From Synaphobranchus kaupii (taxonomy: Eukaryota; Chordata; Actinopteri; Anguilliformes; Synaphobranchidae): a stretch of DNA of 64,000 bases. Positions 34,228-44,740 of this stretch are shown piece by piece. The notes beneath the pieces are model-generated. The model saw nothing but the letters and a program-made list of their open reading frames with translations, was not told the DNA's origin and ran no database searches. How positions within the stretch are numbered: the first letter of the stretch is position 1; every line of letters starts with the position of its first letter. The position numbers were made by a program, and so were the translations under genes. Location: positions 113,502,752 to 113,566,751 of the forward strand of contig CM056376.1 in the NCBI GenBank assembly GCA_029718625.1, written 5' to 3'.

Positions 34228-34470
34228 CTTCGTTTAGCAGAAACCAAGTTAGCTAACAGTTAGCTATCTAGCTAGCCGCACGTCCAAACAATATATAATT
34301 TGCAAGCATTTTCATTGTGATATTCTTATCTGTCTGTCTTTGTTTAACACAAACCAAGCCCTTGCTAAGCTAACAGGTAGACTTCTAGCTAGCCGAATGT
34401 CCGAACAATGTATCTGCAAGCGTGTTCATCGTGATTTTCGTATCTCTACCAGTCTTTGTTTAGTAACACA
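34228..34470 (+). repeat. Imperfect tandem duplication (~120 bp unit)
   Basis: Two diverged copies of a segment containing ACAAACCAAG, GCTAACAG, CTAGCTAGCCG, GTCCGAACAAT and TCATCGTGAT, followed by the start of a third (GTCTTTGTTTA). Confidence 0.75.
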
Positions 34471-34752
34471 AGACTCTGAAATCCAGAGTCTGATACTCTA
34501 GTGGGGGAGTGGTTGGGGGTGGGATTAGCCAGCTACTTTTCACACCTATTAAGTTCGCAAGCCTCAGGTGTGAATCTGCAAATCTTTGAGAGCTGTTTTC
34601 TCAGGAAAGTGTTTGAAGGTGTACCAACATTCAAAGAAGCATATCTTCTTCAAATATGCGCATACGTATTGCAGTGTATGAGACGTCATTTGAAAGCTCA
34701 GGATCTATACTTTCATAAACTATAAAAAAACTTGTGGACCGTTTTACCAGCA

Positions 34753-36623
34753 CCAGTCACATATTACTCTCCCCCCCTGGGTGTGAGGTCACTACCCTCC
34801 AGCCCAGCAGGGTGAGGTCAGTACTATAACTCTGTTACATAAGCTCCTCTGCTGTCAGTGAGTGTTCCGGTTCTGTGCCTCATTCAGGTAGCGGTTTAGC
34901 ACACAACTACTGAACATGGCAGGCGCAATGAGAACGAGTCAGTTTGTCGCTAAGAAGACTAATTTCAGCTTATACGGCCACTGACCCGGTCATGGGGGCT
35001 GAGCAAGGGGGTGAGGTTCTCACACAGAGACTCCTGGGACATAAAGGAAATACGCATTTATTGAATTTTTTTTTTTGAAAACATGACACCCTGGGTCGAC
35101 CCGCACAACTTCCCTGCGCGCACAAACATGTCACAGATCCATATCGACCCGCTGCTTGTTTGCACTACAATGGAGGTATTGGATGACCTCTGGGAAGATA
35201 TGTCAGACAATAAACAAACGGACATGATTTAATTAATGGTAGAAAACCTGCAGCCCCTCAGTCACACTGGCTTTTTGCATAATGCTCATCTTATTGGTTT
35301 GAATCCGTTTATTCTCTTAGTGAGTTTCCAGACTGTGTGTGTCTTCCTAACTGTGCACTAGGGTTCAAAAGGAGAGACGATCTGTATATTTATATACAGT
35401 ACCTTTTGTGCATTCTACCTACACCTCTGTGTTGACTGTTGTCTATCAATCCTTTTAAGAGAACATAATGATTGGCTGAACCTGTTCTACCAAAGTTGCA
35501 TGATATTCAGCGTATGTTTATTCTGTACTACATGTTGGCCATGTCAAAACAAATATTATTCAAAGTGATGCATTTATTATTGTACAAATATCAGGCTTTC
35601 AAGGACTAATGTGGCTAATGAGGTAGAGGCCATTAATGGAGATAATGTGATTTCTGCTGGTGCGCGCAAATGCCAATTAACCGTACGGCTAATGATAAGG
35701 GCTGAACCCGGAGCCAGAGGGTACATGGCCGTGGCGGTCCCAACAAATGAGCCGTGCTGTCTGGGGGTAAAAATGCTAATTACCCACTAACCCGAGGATT
35801 CCTTCAAAACATACCAAGGCTTCATTTCTGATGTAAGTTCGTTGATGTAAGCAAACTGCAGTGTCGTCGCAACGGTTTTTACCAGGCCCTGGGATCTAGC
35901 CTAGAACAGTCATTGGCCGTAACTGAGTGAGTGACTGACTGAGTCACTTACTCCCCATTGTTTAAACGTGTATGTGCATGCGGCAAGTACACTCCAGTCC
36001 AGTAGGTAGCGGAATTCACCTGTGTGTCTTTGTGAACTGCCATTCAAAAAGCCAACTCTTGTCTGTATAGTATTTCAGCGTGTTCTACAGTCTATGGCTC
36101 AAAGGCACAGGAAATCCAAATTTGGATAACAAAATGCCAATAAAGCTATAGGCAACTTAAAAATATAATTTTATAGCTAAAGTTAATGTACTACAACATA
36201 TCAGCTGTGAAGCTCACATCCTTCAGCTTCACAACTTTTAAAGTCTTATTTCATTATATCTGTTTTTAGCCCGCTAACGTTGGGAACAATATAGCTATTG
36301 CAAACCAGAAGACGATAGCAGCACACTTGTATGACATTCATTCGGCTGTTCAAATTGGTGACATGACACATCATATAATTCGGGTTTTTCATCCCACAGG
36401 TAAGCTAGTAGATCCTCTCTTTCAGTCGCTCAAAATGATGTCAATATAGGCTAGATGAAAACTAGATTAGCTATATTTTGGTTGAAAATGTGACTAAATC
36501 GGTAGACTAAATCAACGCAAGCACAGACATTTGGCGTAATAGAAACTAAATTTGGGGCCTTTTTATTTTTTATTTGACCGAATCGATCACCCAATTTAGG
36601 TCAAGGTCTCATGGGGAGGAAGT
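34753..36623. other. Non-coding sequence with an ATTA-rich block
   Basis: A short frame at 34916-34984 (MAGAMRTSQFVAKKTNFSLY) resembles the start of hAT-type BED proteins only vaguely. The block at 35607-35782 is dense in TAAT/ATTA words; see the findings. The rest is unassigned. Confidence 0.4.
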
Positions 36624-37175
36624 GGGTGGATTCCAATCGAGTATTTTATCGGTCCTCTTCTCGGTCTTTGTCTGACCCGGAAATCGATCGAGGCTTGGCA
36701 TCTTTAAGGACATTCCAGACTGCTAAATTCTCCTCGGAGGAGCGAGGAGTGAGGAACAAGGAAGTTCCTGGAGGATACTTCAGTGAGGAAACACAAGTGT
36801 AGTCTTTGTGGAAGCCTTTTCTCGGAACGTGTGATGTGTATAAATTATCCACCAATCTTCACTCCTGCCATGTCGCAGGTACACCCAGGCACAAATGCAA
36901 TTTTACTGTTCTTTTCCATTTATTATAATGACACCCATTTTCTGTAACTAACAAAAGCCACAGAGAGGCTAAAAATTAATATAGTTAAGCACGTAAGCAT
37001 AATATGACACTGATGCTGGATTGAGCAAGGGCGTTCCATTTGCCTAATGCATGTTGCCTCAATTACTCCGTCCTCGTATCTTATCCTTGCATCCTTTCCT
37101 CGCATCCTGCGTTAGGCGGAGCTAAGGTGCGAGGAAAGGACACAAAGAGTGAAATTAAGTGATTGGAATGAACCC
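36624..37175. mobile_element. Possible MITE, 552 bp
   Basis: Ends GGGTGGATTCCAATC and GATTGGAATGAACCC are inverted with three mismatches and are flanked by AGT on both sides. The right part contains its own hairpin (CCTTTCCTCGCA and TGCGAGGAAAGG, about 37093-37139). No open frame of interest. The family is not recognised with confidence. Confidence 0.5.
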
Positions 37176-37297
37176 AGTGTCTTCTGGAAACAAGGGTGCA
37201 GTACCAATTATGGCCAGAAAGTCATGCTTCAGGTTCTGGGCGAGATTGTTCCCCCTGGTTGTATCCAGTTTAGTCTTGTTTTGTTCATGGCTTAGGC

Positions 37298-37503
37298 CAG
37301 GGATCTCAAACTCAAATCCTGGATGGCCGCTGTGTCTGCTGGTTTTCGATGTGTTCCTGCACTTAAGTGTTTAATTTAAGTCATTGATTGGCTAAAGAGT
37401 CTGCACACCTTGTTTCCAAGGCCTAAATTGGCTGCTGATTGAAAGGAAATCACAAAAACCAGCAGACACAGCGGCCCTCCAGGACTGGAGTTTGAGATCC
37501 CTG
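37298..37503. mobile_element. hAT-type MITE with perfect 8-bp target duplication
   Basis: Inverted ends of about 50 bp start CAGGGATCTCAAACTC and end GAGTTTGAGATCCCTG. The flanking octamer GCTTAGGC is present on both sides (37290-37297 and 37504-37511). An 8-bp duplication with CAGGG ends is characteristic of hAT elements. At 206 bp it encodes nothing. Confidence 0.92.
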
Positions 37504-37511
37504 GCTTAGGC

Positions 37512-37861
37512 TGTTGTTTTTCTTTGGGGGAAATAATTGGTTCATTTGATTTTCTTTTTCTTTTTCTTTTAAAATATCAGAACTAATTATGTTCAGTGCT
37601 TGGAAATTCTGAGATCTGATTAAACTGGTTGAGATTTGAGCTTAATTTATGGTGGACAGTTTTTTCAGGATGTCCATACTGTAATATTTGAATATACATA
37701 TCTCGCAATATTTATGAATATGGAATGAGTGATTATGAGAGCATGTTAAGAGATATACGAGATATGGATTGCCCTACTTTTTGATTATGTTGATTAGATT
37801 ATGGACAATGTGACCTGCATCTCTGCAAATGAGGCCTTCTATCCTCCTTGCTGTGTACATA
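37512..37861. other. Non-coding sequence
   Basis: AT-rich. Includes the left copy of the LTR target duplication (37857-37861). Nothing else seen. Confidence 0.5.
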
Positions 37862-38471
37862 TGTTACGGCCACGTGTAATATAGTTTTTATTATTTGTCT
37901 TTTCTATTGGTTTTGGCCCTGTGCTGCTGTGTTTTTCTTTGTTTTCCCCTTTACAGGTGGAGGTGGGAATGCATCACGGTTGCTGAGAGGCCTGTTGCGG
38001 AGCAGCGGATTCGGAAGATGCTGGCCTATAATAGTGGATGCCAGGAGATGCGCCTGTGAACATCGAGAGAGACGCCGTTGCTGTTGCCTGCTGGAATTTT
38101 GACTGTTTTAAGTTAACCCAATCCTTAACGGAGACTGTTAATACTTTTAACAATTAGTTAGTATTATTTATTGTTGGCGTTTTTAAAACGGGAGCTGAAG
38201 ACCTACTTCGGAGATCAGACCGAGTAGCCTGCTGGACGCTGGACATTGTCATCGAAGCTACCCGGTGAGACTTTGCCAACTCAGTCTCGTAGTTAGTTAG
38301 CTAGGAGATAAGTTTAATCTTGTAAATAAATACTGCTTTATCTTTTATATAACTCCTAGTTGTCAGTGTGGGTTCCTAACTTCACAGTTTGTGCGCCTTT
38401 AAGTGGCTAATTGTTGCATCCGACTCTATCAACTTGGTTAATATAACACAAGCTGATTTCGGGACGTAACA
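37862..38471 (+). mobile_element. Solo LTR (610 bp) with perfect 5-bp target duplication
   Basis: Begins TGTTACGGCC and ends GGGACGTAACA, with inverted TGTTACG/CGTAACA termini, and is flanked by ACATA on both sides (37857-37861 and 38472-38476). An AATAAA lies near 38325. A pyrimidine tract with TTTACAG then GTGGAGG (about 37944-37964) looks like a splice acceptor inside the LTR. The 5-bp duplication fits a Ty3/gypsy-type or related LTR element. No internal region remains, so two LTRs recombined. The open frame at 37848-38102 is within the LTR and not a gene. Confidence 0.9.

Positions 38472-38475
<4 letters not shown>

Positions 38476-38510
<35 letters not shown>
38476..38510. repeat. (TA)n microsatellite
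   Basis: About 17 TA units, starting right at the LTR target site. Confidence 0.95.
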
Positions 38511-38516
<6 letters not shown>

Positions 38517-41500
38517 GGTACACGCACACATGCACACACTCACGAGCGTGCATACACACCACAAAAAAGTCAATTAACCCTGCAGACACTGCTAGAACAT
38601 TCTACACCATCCTGTTAAATATGAAAAGTGTGTTACTTTTCACACACCTGTTCTAACAGAAAGAGCCTTTCCTGCAGACTGCCTGTGATGGGCTCCATCT
38701 CTCTCTTTCTCTCTACTCTCATTCTTTCTTTCTCACCCTCTCTCCCGCTCATATCACCTTTCTCTCTCTTTCTTCTCAGAGACATCTTCAGAGGCACACC
38801 ACTTCCTGGTTCCAAAAACTGCTACTGTACTGATAGGAGTTTGGTCACTCTTGCTTTGTCAAATGTTTATGACATTTTCTCTGTGTCTGCTGACAGTTAC
38901 CTGTATGAACATCTACTCCATGTTTTATTTAAAGTTAATTGTTGTTAAATATGTAAGTTGTATTATTCATGTAAGTTCACATATTTACAGTTTATTGCAG
39001 TATATTCCATTTCTGTACGCATTAATTGAAAATGGCTAAATTACTATCCAGTTCTTGTTTTAAAATGTATGTAGACTGATTGGGTAACAATTATTCTGAT
39101 AAACCCCCCCCCCCCCAGTAATAGTAATCATTGTCATCAGTACTAAGCATGATAACATAGTTTAATGGTGGAACGAGCCTTTCGGCCTCGTTTGGCTCGT
39201 CGGTTACTTGCACAGTCTACAGCCATGCTCTTCAGCTCTGTCACAAGGGAAGAAGTAGGCCACTACACCTGAGAGAGGGAGAGCAAGAGCTATAAGCTAC
39301 ATTCCTGTTAGATTCTTGTTAGATAAGGTAAACAATCTTGTTTCGGTATTTGTGGCAGATGGTCTTTGTTTCACAGGAAAGCGTGATTGATGTCCCCTCA
39401 GGGTGGTGAGTCTGTAAGTGTCATTGATCTACTTGCCGCTGAGTTTTGGCCCCATGGGTTTCCGTTAGAAGTGAGAATCCCTCTCCATCAAATTCAGAGG
39501 AATTTTATCAGTTCTCACCTCCTCGCTTTCAACATTTCTCTTGGCAGCAGACCGTCTAGCGTCCTTGCTAAACTTAATGCAGGAAATCTGTGGATTTTGT
39601 CATTTAAGGCTACTTTCAGTTCTTCTGAAAAGTTCTTGAAAGTTATCTTGGCTTGTCAGGAAAACGAAACAGTACATAGCAAATATGAGAAATAACATAA
39701 TAACCAGCCACAGTCCACTCAGTAATTGGAAAGCTTCAGAGGCTTAATTGATATGAAGAATCAAGCCTCCAACATGTTTCATTTAAAAGGCCTTTCTTTG
39801 AAAATACAATGGGAAGTGATTAGGGAGCACAAGCTGTAATGTGGTGGCGGCTCTAAGAAAGCAGGACCGTTTTCTTTTTCTTGTGTCTGCGTGTAGATAG
39901 CATCTCCCACACCCTCCCCTTCTCATATACACAAGTGCCTGTTCCCTCCAGACAACTCTGGGATCTTTGATCGTGGCTCCAGCTACTCCGTTGACCTCAA
40001 TCATTGTCATTAGCCTTGAGTGGTCTGGCGTCGCTAGCAGGACTACAGGGGGCTGAACTACCATGCTAGCAGTCAAGCCCAGAACAGTCTGCTACTGGTT
40101 TATTATACAGATGCCACCTGTGTGACATCATCGCATTCTGTTTGTGTTTCTTCATAAATGGATCAACAAATGCCCTTTTGATTGGCTCCAGGAAGTTGCT
40201 TGGCACAGGTGCATCCTGGGACCTGTATTATAGACATCATAGGCTCAGGCTCATACCTAGGCTCTGTGTCACTAGCCTACAATGACCAGGCTAATATCAG
40301 CCAGTGTTCCTTGGGTTACCATCACCTGTATTGTGTAAAATAGTCACTGGCTCTCCTGTAGTACTATATGGCCTGTAGCCTACTGTGCGACATGTAAAAT
40401 AATCACCGGCTCTACGTTAGTACTGTGTGTGGACTGTAGGGTGTAAAATAGTCACTAGATGTAAATGCTTGATATGGTGGTGGAGGTGGCACATCAATTG
40501 GTCAAGAAGCCTGATTGGTAAATCAGGAGAAAATGAAGGAGGAACTGGGACTTGCATAGTAATGCTGCATTCACATTTTGACAGCAAATAAGGTTATCGT
40601 GCATTAATACGGAACGGGTGAAGACTGGCTCGGTAAGCTACAGAACAAGATGGTAAACGTCACGTGAACATTGCTATGGTGATTTGGCGGGATAGAGTTT
40701 TATTATTTCGGAAAGTCTCTTGGTACTGTACAAGCATGGATGAGAAAATGAGGAGAGCACTCGCCGTTTCATTAATTTGTTTGTGGCGGAAAATAAGTCC
40801 ATGTTGCTTCCAAAAAAGATAACGTACATTTTGTCCCTCCATTACGGCATGACAGCAAAAGTTGAGAAAATTGAGCTTCTGACAGAAGGTTCCGCTGGGG
40901 GTTGAGGTGTTCGGTATTCAATGCTGGCGGGGGAAGAGCTTTTTTTTATGCAGCATAAGAAGACTCAAAAGAGGTTTGCGTGTTTGAGGTTTCTCATTAC
41001 ATTAATGTAATCAGTACGCCCCCTCACATCTGACTGAAAATTAACTTTTCATTTATTCAACTTAATATATTCACATTTACGCTGATTCAAGAAGCCTTAG
41101 TTCCATGTTCCCAGGGTTGACCTTTAAAAAGCAAATCAAACCAATTTCTCTGACTTTTAACTGGTAGAAACTCACACATTTTTGTTTCCTTAGTAGACGC
41201 TAAGATGTTATTGCGGCAATTTTAACATTTTTCCGTGATAACTTCAATGGAAGTTCAATGGAAACAAAAGGAGCAATTATTTCAGCATGGGGTTAATCGT
41301 GTTGGACATTAATTATATGGGAATCAGTTTTGTAGTTTCTTTCCTGCATGTGTTTTGTTTGCAAACAGGCAAGCTGGCCTCATACCAGCAAAAAGCATCA
41401 CATTACAGTACAATAGAATGCCTTAAAGGAGTTCATTGATAAACTGAAACGTGCGTGCGTGCGTACGTGTGTAGGGTGAGGTATTTCCATATTCCCAATA

Positions 41501-42905
41501 TGTTAGTTAATGAGTAAATTACCCCCCTCTGGGACAAATGGAAAACAGCTCATTACATGAGCGGCGCACACATTGTTTAACTGAAAAGAGGGGTTATGGA
41601 GGTAACATTTGGACAATGGCCAGTAGCTTAGAAGAATTAATTTTGATATAAAAAAATGTGGAAATATAGCATCTGGCCTTCAAGGCTACGTTCATCACAG
41701 CTTTTCTTCAGATCTTGCCTGAGGCCGTGTATCTGTGTGTTAGCAACATTGTCGTAAAAATAAATCACTGTAATAATGAACCATAATGAGAAATGAGGCC
41801 TGTGCAGCACTGCGTGCTGTGAGCTGAGATTAGCCTGTGGCTCACAGAGGGAAAATCACAGTTTATATCACTCCTGTATTTTTCAATCGAACCAGATTTG
41901 GACTTTTACCTCCAAATTTGCATTTGGGTGTCTGGTATATGTATAATGTGTGTCTGTAGGCATATGTTTGTGTGCATGCAAAAGTATGTGTATGTTTATT
42001 TGCAAGAGTGTGTGTGGGCATGTTCACGCATATGTTTGTATGCGTGCTTAAGAGTGTGTCAATGCTCATATTTGAGTGAGAGAGCCAGATGTTCTCAGGG
42101 CATTGGCTCTGGCTTTAAGGCCATAATGCAGAGAGCTGGGGGTTGATTTCACGGGGGAAATGAGGCACACACACCGGTGCTGTTTCATTTGGCAGAGTGC
42201 TTTGGGTGAGCAGGACTGTGTCATCCTACTTTTTCACACTCTGTCCTGTGAACATTATGAATGTGATCTAACCTGTGGGGAAATGTGATATAACCTGAGG
42301 GGAATGTATTCTCCTTCCTGCCCAACCAATCCCTCTTCAGACAGTCCACAGTACTGTCTGGCTTAGTCAGAAGGTTGGAACTATGCCGTTAGCCACTAAC
42401 AAGCTGCCTCTCTCTTATTTTCGCGGATGACCCAAATTAAGAAAAAAGTGTGTTTAACTTCACAGTACGGACACTATCTTGGTATATTTTCACACCAGAA
42501 AATGTTTCCCCTGATACTAAAATGCATAAACAAACCTAATTGCAGCCATATGAATTTATCATGTGCACCATTCTCACTAAAAAGAGGATGTTGTGGTTTC
42601 GAACCAATGGAAAAAGCGGCGAGCAGGTGAACTGTGATGTATTTTGTGACGAGCATACCAAGTTTCACATTGCATCAGTCATTTTTGGGTCACTGCTCCT
42701 TTAAGACATGCATATTAATTGGCATCCAATACTCTATTGGCTGGCTCTTATTGGAATATGGTCAGACTGGAATTGTCTGGGTTGTGAGGATGTGACGGTA
42801 TATGGTGTATCTGCTATGTCAACAACAACAAAAAAAGCCAAGTTACTCACGCATAGCCTCCAAAGCACTGTCTGTAAGTCCTTAATTCCAACTTGCAAAA
42901 ACCAG
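38511..42905. other. Long mostly unique non-coding stretch
   Basis: Holds a 13-base C run (39104-39116), a loose two-to-three copy repeat at 40334-40460 (GTGTAAAATAGTCACT, CGGCTCT, TAGTAC), a 16-base perfect palindrome ATTACATTAATGTAAT (40996-41011) and degenerate GT-rich sequence (41940-42070). The area at 41530-41850 is repeat-free with words such as ACATTGTTT and CTCATTACATGAG and is a reasonable place to look for conserved elements. No exon is supported. Confidence 0.4.
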
Positions 42906-43821
42906 GCCTGCCTTTAAAAGTATTGATATCAAAATGTGGCCAAGTTACAACTAACAATATTGCCTATCGTAGCTCACACTAATTAAACTAGCTCTATTCC
43001 AAAGCAATACTATCTCAACTTTCCTAAATTATTTAATGCAACTTGGCCCAGTTTTTTTCCCATCTAAGCATGTGAAGAGAATGTGGTCATTCAAACCTGA
43101 AATGTCAAATAACAAAGTGCCTTATGGAACAACATATCATTTCAATTAATGTTTTAAATAGTTGATGAATAATTACACTCTAGAAAGGATATGTTTTTAC
43201 TTTGTTGTAAAGTTTACTTATAATAATAACTTACTAATATTTAGACCTAGAAAATAGCCTACATATAGCAGTTTTACAAACCTATCCAGACATGTTTGCC
43301 CTGTAATGTTGTGGGTCCGATGATGCCAAATAAGTAATAGTACTACTTTTCTTAACATAATAATAGTTATGGTATTTGCGAACAGAATTTTGTGAACACA
43401 AGAATGTCTAGGCTCTGTACACAGGTTTCTATAGAAATCCAAATAAATAAATAAATATAAATACATATATATTTTCATAGACCTGACGCACTGGATGCAG
43501 ACAATTGTTCAAACATACCCTTTAGTGTAGTAATTTTTATTTTTAATTTCTAAGTGCAACACATCTGAATCACAGATTATTTGCACTATAAATTATTCTC
43601 CTTTCACAGTTTGATGTGGCACGTACAGTTTAATTGACCACATTCTCTTGAGATGGTAAAATGAAAAAACACAGGGCCAAGTTGCATTAAATAATTTAGC
43701 AAAGTTTGGATAGCATTGCCTTGGAATAGAGCTAGTTTAATTAGTGTGAGCTATGATAAGCATTATTAGTTATTAGTTGTAACCTGGCCACATTATGAAA
43801 TCAATACTTTTAAAGGCAGGC
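42906..43821. mobile_element. Foldback/MITE-like element with ~185-bp inverted ends
   Basis: The left arm 42906-43089 begins GCCTGCCTTTAAAAGTATTG. The right arm 43635-43821 is its complement, ending CAATACTTTTAAAGGCAGGC. Both contain the blocks AATTAAACTAGCTCTATTCC, AATGCAACTTGG and GAGAATGTGGTCA. The 545-bp centre is AT-rich with no coding sign. The right end is followed by TTAATTAA and directly by a Sleeping Beauty-like half-element. No target duplication is clear. The family is unknown to me. Confidence 0.8.
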
Positions 43822-43827
43822 TTAATT

Positions 43828-44067
43828 AAGGCACAGTCAACTTAGTGTATGTAAACATCTGACCCACTGGAATTTCATATTTTTTAATATAGTGAATTAA
43901 AAGTGAAATAATCTGTCTGTAAACAATTGTTGAAAAAATTACTTGTGTCATGCAAGTCGTAACTGACTTGCCAACACTATAGTTCGCTAACGTGAAATCT
44001 GTGGAGTGGTTAAAAATGAGTTTTAATGACTTCAACCTAAGTGTATGTAAACCTCCGACTTCAACTG
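43828..44067 (-). mobile_element. Second solo inverted repeat of a Sleeping Beauty-like Tc1
   Basis: Same structure as 9151-9379: inner direct repeat (CTTAGTGTATGTAAAC), the CTGTCTGTAAACAATTGTTG block, outer repeat and terminal CCGACTTCAACTG followed by TA (44068-44069). It keeps a CCCACTGGAATTTCATATTT segment that the first copy lacks. It starts at the same inner point, GGCACAGTCAAC, as the first copy. Confidence 0.88.
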
Positions 44068-44069
44068 TA

Positions 44070-44404
44070 TATCAAGCGTAATGCGCAAATTGTCATTTAC
44101 ACCTAATGCGTGAATTGTAATTCAATGGGAAACTCGCACACTGCAATAGACAGACATTTGAGTTCTGAAAATTTGCTTCAGATGTCATTAGGCTACAATA
44201 CAACTTTCTTAATCTAGGCCTACAGCCTGTAAGCAAATGGGTTTGGACTGAACTAAGAATGCTTTTGACTGAACAAAGTTGTCCAGTGAATATTAATAGC
44301 CTAGGCTACAGTCCCCGGGATTTGCTGTGCATAAGGTTTTTTCGATAGCCTACAGTTAAAAAACTGAGATTAGTTTCAATTTCACCATTTTAAACAGAAT
44401 TTTA
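44070..44404. other. Non-coding sequence
   Basis: AT-rich. Ends in TTA, the likely target of the next element. Confidence 0.45.
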
Positions 44405-44740
44405 GGGCTCTATTTTCCCGGGAAGCACATGGCGTGCGGCAAGCCGTCATAGTCAATGGCGTAGTGTATGGCACACTGGGCGTGGCTACTGAATTTCACT
44501 ATTTTTGGACCAAAGGCGAGGAGTGCAAAGCTCACAGCGCCCTGCGCAGGTTGAAAATGGGCTGGGTTATGCTGAATATTTATCAGTGGGTGTGCTTCAG
44601 CTGCACCATAGCTAATCAAATTACCTCTTTTCAGTCCTTTTAAGAGCCGTGTACATTAGTGAAAAACGACAGCAGAACACGCCCATTCAGTCGTGGTCGT
44701 TGAATCGTCGAATAGGTTATCTGGAGAAAACTCGGCAAAA
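44405..44740 (+). mobile_element. 5' part of a second Harbinger-like copy
   Basis: Starts GGGCTCTATTTTCCCG after TTA and aligns with 22593 onward: CAATGGCGTAG, GGCGTGGCTACTGAAT, GAATATTTATCAGTGGGTGT, AGCTAATCAAATT and AATAGGTTATCTGG. It lacks about 150 bp near its 3' side and has no right end, so it is truncated. The open frames at 44410-44643 are translations of it. Confidence 0.75.

Larger units (their letters stand above)
32903..34752. mobile_element. Candidate 1.85-kb DNA transposon with long internal foldback
   Basis: A 24-base sequence, TGCTGGTAAAACGGTCCGCA then AGTT at 32903-32926, is repeated in inverted orientation at 34729-34752 with one mismatch. The homology may extend outward (GTCACA-type words on both sides). 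Between them are a foldback (33262-33845) and an imperfect duplication (34228-34470). No transposase frame is present. The matched ends suggest a non-autonomous element, but no target duplication is evident and the family is unknown. Confidence 0.5.

Noticed and set aside
34916..34984. Start of a hAT transposase (BED-type SQFVAKK motif)
   Set aside because: Only about 20 residues with weak similarity and an early stop; no zinc-finger cysteines follow.
36611..36802. Small coding gene inside the 36624-37175 element
   Set aside because: The frame lies within a likely MITE and shows no transposase or host-protein motif.
41898..42146. Cys/Val-rich frame at 41898-42146
   Set aside because: Translation of degenerate GT-rich microsatellite sequence.
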